From Bigelowiella natans CCMP2755 (taxonomy: Eukaryota > Cercozoa > Chlorarachniophyceae), in NCBI GenBank assembly GCA_000320545.1, contig ADNK01002621.1:62001-126000 (forward strand): a stretch of DNA of 64,000 nt. Direction: 5' to 3'. Positions 11,624 to 25,168 of this stretch are shown here, in pieces. Made by a program: the position numbers and the translations under genes. The notes under the pieces were generated by a model that saw only the letters and a program-made list of their open reading frames with translations, was not told the DNA's origin and searched no databases. Each line of letters opens with the position of its first letter. The stretch's first letter is position 1.

Positions 11624-14600
11624 ATGTCTTTACCAATTTTTTCCGATGCAGTGCATGGACTGATGACAACCGGGCGTTACATCATCCTGCTTTGCTACTT
11701 CGCTACTCTCGCGATCTCGGTCAATCATTCGAAGGACCCGAAAAGTGGCAATGAGGATGGTCCTCTTAACCCCAAAATTGCGATCGTTGGGGGTGGGATA
11801 GGTGGGTCGGCTGCAGCTGTATTCTTGCGATCCATCATTGGGGAAAAAATAGACATCACTCTTTATGAGAAAGAGGTATTATCAATGTAGTGTGGAGAGT
11901 TGCTCCTGGTGCTACCTCCAATAGATGTCCATCCTTCGGTCTTGTGGTTAGCTTTTGGAATCTGTGAAGGAATGAAGAGGAAGGAGCTGCCTTTGAAATG
12001 TTTGTTATGTTGTTTGATACCCAAATTTGTTTCCCCTAAAATGACATAGGACCACACATGTGGAAGGTTAGGATTACTTGAAGTAAATGGAAAGGTGATG
12101 TTGCTGGGTAGCGGAGAGTAAACTCACGACTCTCTCTCTCTCTTTCTCTCTTCTCTCTTTCTCTCTCGTGCGCTTGTTAACATATCCACATAAATGAACA
12201 AACATGCATTCATAAATATTCTCAGTCAGCGGGTGTGTGTGCGGCGAGAGTACGAATGTATGGGTGTACGTACATTTAAAGTTGTTTGAATCCATCTTTT
12301 GCAATTAAATATAGTACTACAACACTGGCGGCTGTGTCGTGCACCCGAGAAACATGTAATACTGTCAGTGTAGCTAATCCTTCTGATTCTTAGCATCATT
12401 AACTATCCTGATGTAATTTGTGTTCGAATACGCTGTGTTACACCAAATGTAATTGGGGGACATCCAAATTCGTGTAAATGATATTGTACGAGCATTCTGT
12501 GCACCAACACTGTGATAAGCAGTGATATTTCTATCACGGAAGAAAGAAAGGGGGGAAGGGGGAAATTCATAACCAAAAAAATAACAATAATTTACTATTT
12601 AAAGGCACATGCAAAACCTTACCAAGCTAGCAGGGTTTCACCATGACGAAGATGGTAGTATGTAACTTTTTGACTGCTAATATCATCATTTATAACAACT
12701 CTCTGTACCATTCATGACGGTGGTCGTTGCTAACATTATGACTTGTCTCATCATCAGCTCATTCCTTGCTCATTTATATTTTTCCATACGAATTACAGGC
12801 GATGGCAAGATGTATTTCTATGATCCTGCCTCGAAGACATTTCCTCTCAAGCAGACTGGGTAGAGGATTAATAGTGGTAGCAGTTACCATAGCAGAATTA
12901 TCAATGAGAATCACCCGGAAAAGCTGAAGGACTCTTCATATAGCACAATAATTGCTTCTCGTTTTTTGTTCATTCCTTTGTAGATTTGATATACTTGATA
13001 CAATGCTGGTCCTTTGGAGGTACGGTCTTGGCCCTCTCCGTCTCAATGTAGTATTTTCAGACGCAAGATAATGATTATGAATGGAGACCAAGAATATTTG
13101 ATTGATGCTATCATACTAAAGTTGTCCTTGTTCGCAGTGGGCAGTTGAAGCAATGCTTAAAGACTTTGACAATATCTACAAACTACAGGTATTATTATTA
13201 CGATAGAGATCATATCGTGATGATGCATGCTTATGTGTTGAAAAGTGATGGTGGTTGGAGCAGCAGCTAGCACCGAGTAGGATAACACTAGTCAATGTTT
13301 ATTATTTCTTCCAGTAGCTAGTTCTACATGGCTTTCAACTACCACTTTCTAATAAGTTTACAACTACTACTGCTACTACTACCAGCATAATAATTATATG
13401 TACATAAAAACTCGGTTATATGAATTACACCTCGGTTAATCCGCCCGATGAAATATAATTCGTAATACTGTACGACATGAATTGGATAATTTCATGCTTC
13501 AATCCCTTATTATTTACACGTAGGAGCAAGGAAGGGCATTCGATACAGTCGAAGAAATGTTGCATGCAATGGGTGACAACCATAAATCTTCTATTCAAAA
13601 ATTATGGCTACTATCAAAGCACTCAAACCGCATCATTACGCACACATATAAACACACACACTCACTCACTCACGTGTATATGTGAGTATGCATGCAGGAT
13701 TTAATGACTTCTATCTTTCGTGTGAATCATAACGATTTTAGACTTAATCATCGTTCATCGTATAGCTGTCATCAAACTCGATATTGTTGGCCAAAGTATG
13801 ACTAAATTGTATTCAATGGACCCATCATCTGGTTATCATCTTAGGGGGTGAAGAATTCGTCAGGATGCTCAAAATTCCTCTTAGGGACTATTTAGAAGAA
13901 CGGGTAGTTGTTGCAGTAGAAGCATTCGTGCTCCTACAACAAGTAGTAGTTCACATGAGCTCCTTCCCTTCTGTCAAAAACCTGCTCACAAACCCTGATC
14001 ATCATATTGCCATCATTTTCTCATTACGTGCGTAATAATAGGCGTTAAAAGATCCTTTGATCTCCGAATTTGCTGGAGTTGCCATGGCTGTCAATTATGG
14101 CCAAAATATACAAGTAGCCGTAAATTAGCGTCATAAAAAGAAGATCAATTGAACGCATTTGCTGCTACAATTAAAGAGCAATGGCCGCTAAATACGCTAG
14201 CTAGACTGCTGCGGCGGTGAGGGTCGAATAACCTCCATCAATTGATCACAGTGGTTTTATCAATAGCTCTATCCAACTTTACCCCCTATTCTGTCTGCCT
14301 ATGCTATTGTTCTACGTTGTTACAATAAAAAGGACATGCAAGCCTTCGTGGGAATGGTGTCAATGGCAGGCATTCAGCCTGGACTTTGGAGGATTAAAGA
14401 AGGTGGTGATTACGATAAACATGTAGAATTTGAAGCCAAGGTGTAGAACGATAACAAACACCAACAACATGCCATAATGCTCAAGGCTGTAATGATGCAC
14501 AGATGTCCTAATCTGTTCGTTTTTCCATTCTCGTTCTTTTCGCGTGGTAGCATCTGCAATTATCTCTTTGCTTGCTTGCCTTTTCGGCACTGACAACATG

Positions 14601-15349
14601 TACAACAACAACAACAACATTATACACCTTCCCTATCCTGCTGTCACGTCTCGTCGTCTTCTTGAAGGAAACGGTGCCATTTGCGACCGTTTGCTGTCCC
14701 ATGCAAAGGCAGATGTGCGGTTATCCACACCGGTGACTACCATCACGAGGATAGCCTCACCATCGACGTCAGCAGGGGAGCAACCGATGATGACAAAGTA
14801 TTCGATAAAAACTGGGGAAAGGGAGGAAGAGGAAGAAATTTATGATGGATTAATTGTAGCAGCACCATTACAACTAGCGAAGATTCAGCTAATCAACTTT
14901 CCATCTCTCGAGGAACAGGGTGATTATGATGAGGGTCACTACCATAGAACTGTTGCAACATTTGTTACCTCCAATATGGTCGATCCGACATTCTTCCAAC
15001 AACATGATGGATTCGATCCAAAGAACCCTCCGGATATCCTAGCAATAAAGCCTGGTGACCAATTCTCAAGCATAGACACACAAGACCCAGCTTCTTATCC
15101 GGGTAGTAGCAGCACCACCAGTAGTAAGGAAGAGGAGCAAGAAGAGGAGTTTCACGTGCATAAGGTGTTTTCGAACATGCCTTTGGAGGACGATACTATC
15201 AATCGGCTGTTTGGTAAAGATCATCATGGGCGGCAAGTTCATCCCGTCGAGTAAGCAAATAATGGATTCAAACCAGATATGACATGATGATAACACATGA
15301 GTGTTGGTAATCATACATATCTCTCCCCTCTCTCTCTTTCCCATTGTGG

Positions 15350-15410
<61 letters not shown>

Positions 15411-15714
15411 TTGTGTGTGTATGCTTTCTTCACAGCAAATATCAATCTCTCCCATTTTTATTCTTATTCTTGATTCTTTGTCTTCTGTCTCTATTAGCTG
15501 GCGTGCATATCCAGAATATTCTGGATTCGAAAATCGCAGAATTCGTCCCCTAAATATCGATACTTTACCGGGAGGTGCGGCAGCCTACATCAGCCCTATT
15601 GAATGGGCTGCTAGTGCAATGGAAATGTCTTGCATTGGTGCAAACAATGCTGCAAACATCATCGCTCAATCTCTCCAAAAAATGAAACACCAGGAAAAAC
15701 AATGTGAACTTTGA
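11624..15714 (+). CDS. Prenylcysteine-oxidase-like FAD protein
   Basis: Thirteen exons close in frame (537 residues): 11624-11875, 12050-12094, 12315-12355, 12605-12654, 12799-12859, 12984-13047, 13138-13188, 13524-13572, 13845-13903, 14042-14113, 14333-14402, 14668-15250, 15498-15714. A hydrophobic N-terminal segment (YIILLCYFATLAI) suggests a secretory signal. The dinucleotide-binding motif is IAIVGGGIGGSAAA. Next come CVVHPRNMH (the family's HPxN), LWRYGLGPLRLN, AFVGMVSMAG and, at the C-terminus, EWAASAMEMSCIGANNAAN. This order is that of prenylcysteine oxidase 1, which oxidises the thioether of free prenylcysteines in lysosomes. At the usual Gly-Gly-Arg after the first strand-helix unit the protein has Cys-Gly-Arg. 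Start alternatives are ATGs at 11663 or, less likely, 11312. The last intron holds a long (TA)n(TG)n tract. Confidence 0.92.
15355..15408. repeat. Compound (TA)n(TG)n microsatellite in the last intron of the oxidase gene
   Basis: About 13 TA units run directly into about 14 TG units, inside the intron 15251-15497. The same TA-to-TG switch recurs near 37445-37500 and 50007-50060. Confidence 0.9.
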
Positions 15715-15729
15715 AGATTTACATTTACC

Positions 15730-16721
15730 TGCTGGTGACTAGCGGTTGACAGTTGCATGGGGACCATCTATTGAACACTGTTGACGATCAATGATTTCGT
15801 GCGTTAGGATCTAGCATGTGCTGGCGGCACAATTTGAATATGTACGTACACATACATGCGCACGAGACGGATGTAACGAAACATGTACACGTATGCATAC
15901 AAATGTAAATGAGACGAGCGTTTTCATCATTATGAATGTTTCCTACGTTCGCTCTGATTAGTCATCATTCAACATCGCGGCCACATCGCACAATGCACAC
16001 GTCTCCTTTCTCTTGCTTCTCTTCAGAGATGAAGATGAGTCTCACGAGGACAAGTCTAGAATTTCGCAGCAGCATTTTTGTGATTCCTTGCCATCCAATT
16101 TCACCGCCAAGAATCTACACCACGTCATTGTTTGTCTCAATACCAATGCAACGTGCATGAAATGATTGGAACAACAGACAAGGCTAGCTAGCTAGAAGAT
16201 GCACACACAGCACACACATCGCACGACCAATGAGCTCGATGGCCTTTCTAGCTTTGTGAAAAGTCTTTCTGCCAGTCTGTTGAGTGCGGCGATGTTGCTG
16301 ATGAGACGACTCGCATTCGAATGTTTGTCGAGCGAACGTCTGCGTTTTTCCCGCTCAGAGACGTACCATTCTAGCAGGGTGATTCGGCGTCAACACCTCC
16401 ACTACTAGACTAAGGCTAGCTAGTCCAGTTTTCGCGCGCATGCGATGCACAAATGCGCAAATTGCAGATTCGCAATGCGCTCATCATGTGGATCAGCAAA
16501 AGCCCATGCGCATACATCTCATCATTTTCATCAAGAACAAACCAAACACATGCAAAACGGCGCAGATCATCAAAAAAAAATGCGAAGCAAACATGTCATT
16601 GCTAGATTGCGCTATATGGCTAGCGATTGCCCGCAAAAGCTAAACAAAAAGTCGTGAAAATGGGCAATTTTTGCAACAGTGATTTTTTTTTGCGGAAATT
16701 TTCACGACATGTGTGTGTGTG

Positions 16722-16754
<33 letters not shown>

Positions 16755-17200
16755 ATGTGAAGATTTTATCACTTTGTATCACATCCGTCTCATGCACATC
16801 TAGACACATGTCATTGCGTCGTGCGATCGACGATCTTTAATTTGCAACACTCATAGCATGGTCACTATTAGTCTCCCGCAGCAGCGCCGCCAGCGAGGAC
16901 GTACGTCCACATTACTCATCTGCGCCAATTCTAGTGCAGCGACAATTGTAGCACAGGCAGGTTAGCAAGCTACACACGCATGGAGCTAAGTCATAATGTG
17001 CTCATTGCAAGCGTCCTATGCACATGTGCATGCTTCATCCCAATTCAATGTAATCAAATACCCTTGATGATAACAATGTCCACATAGACGCTGTGTACTA
17101 TTTCAGGCTACGCGCTATGGATGTATCACTACTGATCATTTGCCCGTAAATCAAACGATGTAAGAGTTTCCCCCACCCATTCAAGGCAGGGCTGACCGTA
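15730..17200. other. Convergent intergenic island C (CTAG/GCATGC-rich)
   Basis: It lies tail-to-tail between the oxidase and eS24 genes with no exon I can support. It contains GCTAGCTAGCTAG at 16183-16195, CCTTTCTAGCTTTG at 16243-16256, CGCGCGCATGCGATGC near 16434 and GCACATCTAG at 16794-16803. A (TG)n tract lies at 16711-16755. It is the largest of the eight islands. Confidence 0.7.
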
Positions 17201-17303
17201 ACAATTATCGATAATAGATGACCGTCATCTCCCTCATGGCCCATCGTTATATCCTCTTCATCAGGTAAGAAACCAGGATAGACAAGAGAAGAAACTACTA
17301 AAT

Positions 17304-18378
17304 TTAGTTTCCTCCTCCGCCGACCTTAGCCTTCTTTATACCTCTGAACTTCTTCTTCTTGTTTTTTAACTCTTTGCGAGATTTGCGGGATCCAGTTGCC
17401 TTCTTCGCCAAGTCATTCTAAAGATGGTATCAGGAAGGATTATAGATATGTTTCATTATATATAAATAAAATTTCCAATTATGTTGCAAACTAGGCAGTG
17501 TTGTTACGTACCCTGACGAGGCGGTATTTTGGTTCTACGTTAAGAGCATCGTTGAGTGAATCATAGATAAGAGCAAATCCCGTTGTTCGCGCTCCTCCAA
17601 ACGCGGTCCTGAAGCCTAATCATAGTAATGCACAGGAAAATTTGTAAAGATTAGATATCTTGATGGAACGATCAATCCCTTAAATGAATAACTGCCTCGA
17701 ACATGAACCAACATTATCGACAAGGCGTGATTGGAGAGGGAGGAGGGAGAAAGTAGGAAGGGGAGAGCCAATTTAAATAATAAAATATGTGTTGCATGTT
17801 GGTTAATCTCTCTGCACTCAAAGTATACGAATGCACAATTACATGCATATAACATACCCGACCAGATAATGTAAAGATGTGTGTGAGTGTTTATCTATGC
17901 ATTATTACTAAACGATGAAAATGTAAATATAGATGAAAGTATACAAACGTGAATACGAATGAAAACACATCGAAGATGAAATATACATAGACGCTCAAGG
18001 TGTGTTCCCACTAATATATTTATCATGAACATATTTAGCAGCTTTATCATACTTACCGAAAACAAAGACGCATTTGTCGTTGGAAACGTTGTACTTTTTT
18101 GCGAGAATTCCTCGCAGCTCAGCCTTAGGAACTGGTCCACGGCCAGGATGCAGAACATCGAGGATCTGAGCAGTTATATCCAAACGATAAGTAAAACTGT
18201 AATTTCTGTGCGGTATGTTTTCACATAGGGATGAAGCTATTCCGAATGCGTGTTTGTATTCTTAGCATGCATAAACAATATATGAGATTAGGATACGCAC
18301 CATCTGCTTCCTGTTGAGAAGTCTGTTGACCATGAACTTCCTTGTGCGGATAGTGACCGTGCCCTTGGAGTCAGCCAT
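17304..18378 (-). CDS. RPS24: 40S ribosomal protein eS24
   Basis: Four exons on the minus strand close exactly: 18378-18301, 18165-18057, 17615-17512, 17417-17304 (134 residues, the normal family size). The protein opens [20 protein letters not shown] and continues with [17 protein letters not shown] and [20 protein letters not shown]. It ends in a basic tail ([17 protein letters not shown]). These are the conserved blocks of eukaryotic eS24, a small-subunit protein needed for 18S rRNA 5' processing. Unlike many genes here, its introns carry no long trinucleotide tracts, which fits a highly expressed gene. It is divergent from NOB1, whose ATG is 686 bp away. Confidence is very high. Confidence 0.98.
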
Positions 18379-19063
18379 TTTTCCCTGTGTGTGTGGCTTT
18401 GTTTTTAGGGGAGGCGAGTGCGTCGGAGAATATAGGCTTTCAAATCGCCGTAAATTATAATTAATTTCAGACTTAGAATGGCAGTATAATCAGAAATATT
18501 TCATTGAACGCCTAAATATTGGAAATATTTTGTCCCCAATTCCATGTCGTCACGGTTTATAAGATGGTAACAAGCTGGATAGTAACAATCGTAAAAATTA
18601 AAGGGATTAGGATCAAACTAAAGAAATATCCTGTGATTTTGGAAGAGTTTAATAATCCCCGGTGGTTGCTGCACTTTTTCCTGTCGTTGGCTTATGCAAG
18701 GGTTAAAAGGTTTTTTTGTGGATGCGACTTGAAATCTTTCCCAAATATACTAGTATTTTGGTTTTCGTAAAAATGCTATTTTTCGCTATTTCCGCATTAC
18801 GACATGCTGAAATGGAGCACCGTTCAAGGTTTACCTCTTCTCGTATTAATCACTTGGGAGTCTCTCATTGGATGTCGCATGTGCTATTTGTCCTCGCAGC
18901 AAGGGAAAACCTCTCCATAATCTCCGTAATAATCTCCGGCTATCTCCCCACTCCCAACGAGCCAAGCCGCAGACTGGAAGGGGGACGTTCCGAGGACACG
19001 AGGACAGCTGGAGGAGGACAACCTAAACAAAATAATAGCACTGAAGGAATTTGATCAAGAGCC
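18379..19063. promoter_or_regulatory. Shared divergent promoter region of eS24 and NOB1
   Basis: The two ATGs face away from each other across 685 bp. A T/C-rich stretch with TTTTCCCTGTGTG lies directly upstream of the eS24 ATG. The part nearest NOB1 (about 18830-19050) is more GC-rich. No further elements are assigned. Confidence 0.5.
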
Positions 19064-19546
19064 ATGCAAAATAACGATGGGAATGCGAATGCTTTCCCCT
19101 CCTTGCCATCTGCTTCTTCCGAGGCCAAGAAAACATCAGCCCGTGTCTCGTCTGCATGGGGAAATAAAGGGAAGGTGTCGGCAATTTCCAATGCACTGCT
19201 GAAGGCGGAGAGGGGAAAGGATGGATCTACACAGATGGAAGATGTTAGCGCTCAGAAAAAGAGGCAGATTGATATAGAATCGATGAAGAAGAAGCTTATG
19301 TTGGAAGAAAAGGAGGGCAGTCGGGATGAAGAAGCAGAATCAAACAGTTCAAAGAGAAGGGAAGAGGGTGAAGTTCAGAAGGTTCTCATATTGGATTCGG
19401 GGGCTTTCATCACAGGATCAAATATTGCATCTCGATACGGCCCATCATATCGATACGTGACAATTCAAGACGTCGTGGACGAAATTAAGGACGAGAGGTC
19501 TCGACAGACACTGGAATCATTTCCATTCAAAATCGAGCTACTTACG

Positions 19547-19597
<51 letters not shown>

Positions 19598-22500
19598 ATG
19601 GTGGTGGTAGTAGTAGTAGTAGTAGACGTTATCCATCACAACAAAAGTTCATCATGTATCATCTGACTTCGTACATGTGGTAGTATGATGATGGCAGTAG
19701 ATCCAATAGGTGTAATGTATACTGGTTAGGGCAGTGACCCAATCCCACCACCACTCAATACTAACATTTCGAAAGGTGGAGAAGGAATCCCTGAATGCGG
19801 TGCAGACATTTTCCAAATTATCTGGGTGAGCCATATATTCAACAAAGCATGAACATGAAAGCAATATTAGCCCAGGAAGATGACATTTATTCTTTTAATT
19901 CAACTCTTCTTCTTCTTCTTCTTCTTCTTCTTCTTCTTCTTCTTCTTCTTCTTCTTCTAATTTACGTGTTGTCATTTATGATGCTAGAGATCTCCGGTTT
20001 CTCTCTCGACCAGATATTCGAGTACTGGCTCTGACCTATCAGCTGGAGGTAGTGATGGTAGTGTAGTGCAAATTATTGATGAAACTAGTCTTAGTGGTCG
20101 GCAAGAGCTGAAACCTGCTCTGAACACATTATTCCACCACTATGGTCCAGCAACAATAGGTAAGACACGTATGTTATATAATATAATTAGGCGGCATTAA
20201 ATGGCACTTCTCATATTCGAAAGCGTCCAAACACAAACCTCCAAGTTCAAACAACAGCCATGAACTCGCCATCGACATCATCGTCATCTTCAAAAGCAAC
20301 TTCAACTATCAACAGTAATAGGGTATCATCCTTTGCACTACGTGCAAGAGAAGAGAGGGGAGGACAGGATGCCATCTTTTTATCCGTATCATCCCTCCTC
20401 TTCGATGACGAAGAAAAATCAAGCCACGTCCCCAACAAAAAATTGAGATGCGTATTGATAGTAGTAATGATGAAGTCACGGGGGGGGGAAGAACGACAGG
20501 CCCCGACAACAATGATCAAAAGAGCGAGGAGAAGGAAATGGAGAATTCAAGCAGTCATAAGGGACATGAAAACGATGATGACGATGACGACGAAGACGAT
20601 GATGGAGAATGGATAACACCAGAAAATGTAGGAGAAAGGTTGTACCTTGAGGATTGATGATGGTGGTGGTGGTGGTGGTGATGATGATGATGACTGATGC
20701 TAACGATGTTGCGACGATGTTACCACCCTCGCTTTGCTGTTCCTACTGGTAGTAGAGAGTAATGGAGATTTATGACTTCTAGATAATGATAATAATAATG
20801 ATAATAATAATGATAATAATAATGATAATAATAATAATAGTAATAATAGTAATGCCAGGAAAGAGACGCGCCTTGTTGTCCTCCTCCTCCTCCTCCTCCT
20901 CCTCTTCCTCTATATCTGTTGTCCGTTGGTCTCTTCCTCTTGTTCATTATTCCTTTTTCTCCTTAATCTTATCACAAATTCGAAACAAACTACAGAGAGT
21001 TTGAGCTTGTTCCTATGGCAGACCAAGGTAGTAGTAGTAGTAACTTTAGTAACTGTAGTAGTAGTAATAGTAGTAGTACTAGTACTAGTACTAATAGCAC
21101 AGCAGTACCAAGATTTATCTAATTACTTAGCAGGTGTATATCTGCTCCCCCCCCCTGCAATCCTCCACCTCCTGCTGCTATTCCTGTTCCTCCTTATGAA
21201 TTCCATCTCCTCTTCTGCATTTTCATCTGCTTCTTCTTTCAGGGAAGAATCTAGCAAACGCGACCACCGATAACAACAGCTCGAAGGACAACAAGCTGAA
21301 GCAATCAGAAGTTTCATGTATCACTACCGACTTCACGATGCAAAATGTTATTCTACAGGTGCTCGTTGACTGTTGCTGTCTTCTTCTGCATTTGTGTAAG
21401 CATGTGCCACTTACCAATACATCCATCTATATTTATTTCTTGTTTGCTGTCGCTAGATGGGTTTGAGACTCACGAGCGTTGATGGAAGAAGGATTAGATC
21501 TGTTCGGTACTGCTACTACGATTATAATAGCAATAACAATAAGAACACGAAGAAGAAAGTAATCTGGCTGCAAAAGCAGTCGCAGCGATATCGCCTTGAA
21601 ACAGTTGCAGCAATTGATTAGTTGCACAAATATGTACAATCCAATTCATGACATTAGATTATATCCAACATCATATGCATAATCCAACCCCTCTTAGGCG
21701 ATGGCAGCTACAGTGTTATTCATGCTACGCGGTATGTGCTCAGTGTGTGTGTATTGTGTGTGTTGTATATGGGGGGGGGGGGGGGGGGGGGGGAGGCTGT
21801 GTATCACTAGGTTCCAATCTTCGACTATTAGTTGGTGATCGCATGCTGTTCTTTCTAATTATCATTGTCATCGTTATTGATTGATTACTTAATACTCAGA
21901 ATATAGTAGACGACCTATCTCGCCAATTCTGCCATAAGTAAGAATAACAATAACATGCAACGTGTAGTAAAGGAATAATGCTGAAAGTAGGAGCATGTGC
22001 GTGGTAGATTAAGAGCTATAGGTGTGACTGTTCACCGACTGAATTAATGAATAAACGAATCAATGAAGTATGAGCAAAAATAAAAGGAAAGACTTCGTCC
22101 AGATCTTAATTTAATATTCAAATACGAGGTTATTGTCAAATGACCGATGCTATTCCTCTCCCTCCCTCCCCACTTTCTCAGCTGTGGAAATCCTACGCTT
22201 GCTCGTGTGTCTGTATCAGTCGATGACAAAGGCGTCGTTAGGTAGTGTTACTGCATCCTACTATGCGAGTAGTGTAGTGCTGTGTTATATCACTTCCTCT
22301 TCTCATTATTCTAATTATTGTCATCATTTTTCTATCACATAGATATTGGAGGTCGAAGCGCGAAATCACCACTAGAGGCAAGAAATACCCCATTCCACTA
22401 CCGAAGGGTGGCAGGGTATTCATTATAGTAGTAGTAGTAGTAGAAGTAGTAGTAGTAGTAGCAATCATACTAATAATAATGATAGTACGTATTGGTGTCA

Positions 22501-23041
22501 TTATTGTTGTGTGATGCAAACGTAGTTGCTGTGTTCTTCTCTTTCACATATGATGTATGTATGAATGATGGTATCATGCAGGGTAACCAAGACTTGATTC
22601 TGAGAGAAGACGTCATGAAGCAAAAGAACCCGGTAGTATTATCATTTACTATGACAAACATGTGATAGTAGAATAGAGCAGCAGTAAATTGTAGTAGTTG
22701 AGGTATCTGTCAATCACAAATACTACTGAGACAGAACTAATTCGCATCGATATCAATCTAAAGGAGTGGTCAAGAGCTAAGCAGGGGAAGGATGATGCGT
22801 CGTTTGATTCTGCAGCAGCAGGAGCGTTTGCGTGGACGACGAGAGGACCTCCAAAGTCATTCAAATTACATTATTTTCATTCTTCGGAAAAATAGCTGAT
22901 ACTTTACTTTAAAATTTTGATTTAATCTCACACTCACTTCCTCGCGATGATAGGACTTGGGTGAACCGCACAGTTGTTGGCTATGGACGGAAAAACCCCA
23001 ACAAAGTCAAGAAATCAGGAAGACGAAGAAAGAAACACTGA
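19064..23041 (+). CDS. NOB1: NOB1-like PIN-domain endonuclease of 20S pre-rRNA
   Basis: Exons in phase: 19064-19546, 19776-19825, 19988-20048, linker exon(s) up to 20638, 20996-21027, 21243-21358, 21457-21506, 21698-21731, 21900-21937, 22182-22241, 22343-22415, 22582-22632, 22764-22855, 22954-23041. The PIN domain starts at VLILDSGAFITGS (about residue 110, first catalytic Asp). It continues DVVDEIKDERSR and RPDIRVLALTYQLE. An acidic linker ends GEWITPENV. The zinc ribbon is CYSCY...FCHNCGNPTLARV, split over three exons, followed by RGKKYPIPLPKGGR and the C-terminal VGYGRKNPNKVKK. NOB1 cuts at the 3' end of 18S rRNA in late pre-40S particles. The boundaries of the linker exons between 20049 and 20450 are unresolved because the frame there is low-complexity. 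Intron 1 is almost entirely (GTA)n. Confidence 0.95.
19547..19625. repeat. (GTA)n tract beginning at the first NOB1 donor
   Basis: The tract starts with the GT of the 5' splice site after 19546 and runs about 79 bp with a few GTG interruptions, so every unit offers a GTAGTA donor-like sequence. Confidence 0.85.
19909..19958. repeat. (TTC)n microsatellite in NOB1 intron 2
   Basis: About 16 CTT units form a long pyrimidine tract about 30 nt before the acceptor at 19987. Confidence 0.85.
21771..21793. repeat. Poly-G run of 23
   Basis: An unbroken G homopolymer in a NOB1 intron on the transcribed-sense strand. Similar runs (plus strand G or C, 10-17 nt) occur at 3980, 46780 and 59997. Confidence 0.85.
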
Positions 23042-23059
23042 AGCTTTGAAGAGTACATT

Positions 23060-23680
23060 CAGGGTTAAATAATCCGCCGTGAACGAACACTATGTGATTA
23101 CAGTTGAAAGCTGCCTCTATGCCTTTCTAGCTTTGCTTGGATCGTTGAAGGACAGCATCCCATGTGTGATTGCAAGATGTTTCAATGGTGCCGATTACAT
23201 TTGCGGCATCTGTTCATGGCTCGTTCGATACAGCTAGCTGTAGTCCAAATCCCAAGCAACGAGGCCTACATGACCATGATGGCGTGCATTCATTTTAAGT
23301 GAGCTTGCACTTGCATGGCAAGCCATGCGACTCATGTAGCCTGCATAGCATGCTAGCATGTAGCGCGGTGTGTAGTGTCTAGAGTTTGCTAGCTAGCTAG
23401 TGTGCCGTACTATCACACTGATCGCTGCTGCTAACACTTGCTAGCTTCTACGACAGCTACTCAACTATGCTTGTCATGCCTGTAGCACTCTGCACGCACT
23501 AGCAGCGCTCTCTAGCTCTGGGACTGCTCGACATCGCGGCTGTTAGGCTTTGGACTAGCGCTAGTAGCAGCAAGCACGCGAGCGCGGCTGCCATGCTAGC
23601 ATGCGATGTAGCTATTTGCATCAGTGCTAGAGTGAGGCATCTTGGCAGGTTCATCTAGCGCGATGTCATTGGCACATACA
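23060..23680. other. Convergent intergenic island D (CTAG/GCATGC-rich)
   Basis: It lies tail-to-tail between NOB1 and the FKBP gene. It has CCTTTCTAGCTTTG at 23122-23135, GCATGCTAGCATG near 23350 and 23593, and GCTAGCTAGCTAG at 23388-23400. There is no microsatellite and no exon. Confidence 0.7.
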
Positions 23681-23721
23681 CACAAGCACAGCACAGGTAT
23701 AATATACAGGTGCCATTATTA

Positions 23722-23918
23722 TTATTCTGTTACTAGTGGCTCGATATCCCTGCAGCCTGATGTCTGGGCCGCTTGTCCACCTGCTCCACATCTAGAGGTT
23801 GCTCGTAACATCCTCTGGATATCGCGCCCCATACGTAGAATCTAAACACAACAAAATTATTTCCATTGTGCAGGCAGCTGATCGAGCTAGATGTCATCAG
23901 TTAAAGCGTCATGATTCT

Positions 23919-23954
<36 letters not shown>

Positions 23955-24641
23955 GTTCTCATTATCTCATCGCCGTGTTTATTCCCCACCTGTATTTCAT
24001 ACTCTAGATCTGATCGAGCAGGCACCTCGGCAAAGGGCCCGACAACGGCCATATCACCATACCTAATAAGCAACAATTTATCCTTTTTTATCGCGATTCT
24101 GGATGATAATCATGACAAATATATATATGTAAATATATATGTTAGATGGCAGCACTATACCCCTCCGCAGCTGATATATCAGCTTTTCGAATCTCTCCCA
24201 CCTTCATCCCTGAAGCAATGATCACAATTATCATGACTGCTGCAATTCCACTGGTTGCTAGCACCATGCGGTTCTATAAACATAGTTTTGAAGCTGTTCT
24301 TTCACTCAGATCAGCACCATTTTCATCTTAATAATCAACAACCTCTTGGAGCAAACATTGGTATTGGATATTTGTTATTGATACTAGTCCATCATCAACC
24401 ATCATCATAATCATCATCATCATTATCTACTTCTTCACACCCTAAGAGTGGCATGATTATAATTATCATCAACAACAACAACACCACCACAGTAGCAGTA
24501 GCAGTAGGAATGAATGATACCTTCAATGGCTTTATAGAGACCCGACACGATGCCTGGCTGGGGATTCTTCGCATTCAACTGAAACAATCTAAATAGTACA
24601 TGGAGATGATCGTTAGTGTCGATCATAGTTGCAGGCCATGT

Positions 24642-24680
<39 letters not shown>

Positions 24681-25137
24681 CTGGTGGTGGTGGTGATGAG
24701 ACTACTCTTGTGGTGGTGGGGGGCGTGTGGCAATGCCTACCTTGGCTGATACTCGGCGACTCCTCCATTCATATCTTTTCCCGTGGACAACGAGAAGAAG
24801 AAGAAGAGGGAAAAGAAGAAGGAAAATAGGAGGAAGATGGAGACGAACAGCAGCAATAAGCGGAATATTGATAATTTTCATACCACAGGTAAATACTTGT
24901 AAGCCACGTGTCTGTGAGTGTTATGTCACTTGAAATAACCAAAATAATGGATACAAGATACGCATATATCATACTACAACACATATATATCAGGTATTCA
25001 TCTATAAGACGACGATGACGACGATGTACAGGTAAGGCCCCCGCGTGTGCTGTCAAAAACCTGAAGTGGAGATTCGAAGCAAATACGCTCACTGACAGCT
25101 CAAACATCAATCTTAACCACCATCACAACCATATGGC

Positions 25138-25168
<31 letters not shown>

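Noticed and set aside
15301-15455. Poly-Ile/Tyr and poly-Val/Cys frames
   Set aside because: They are translations of the TA/TG microsatellite within an intron.
16440-16657. Two overlapping small frames in island C
   Set aside because: They have no splice signals, homology or codon pattern. The region's words are shared with other non-coding islands.
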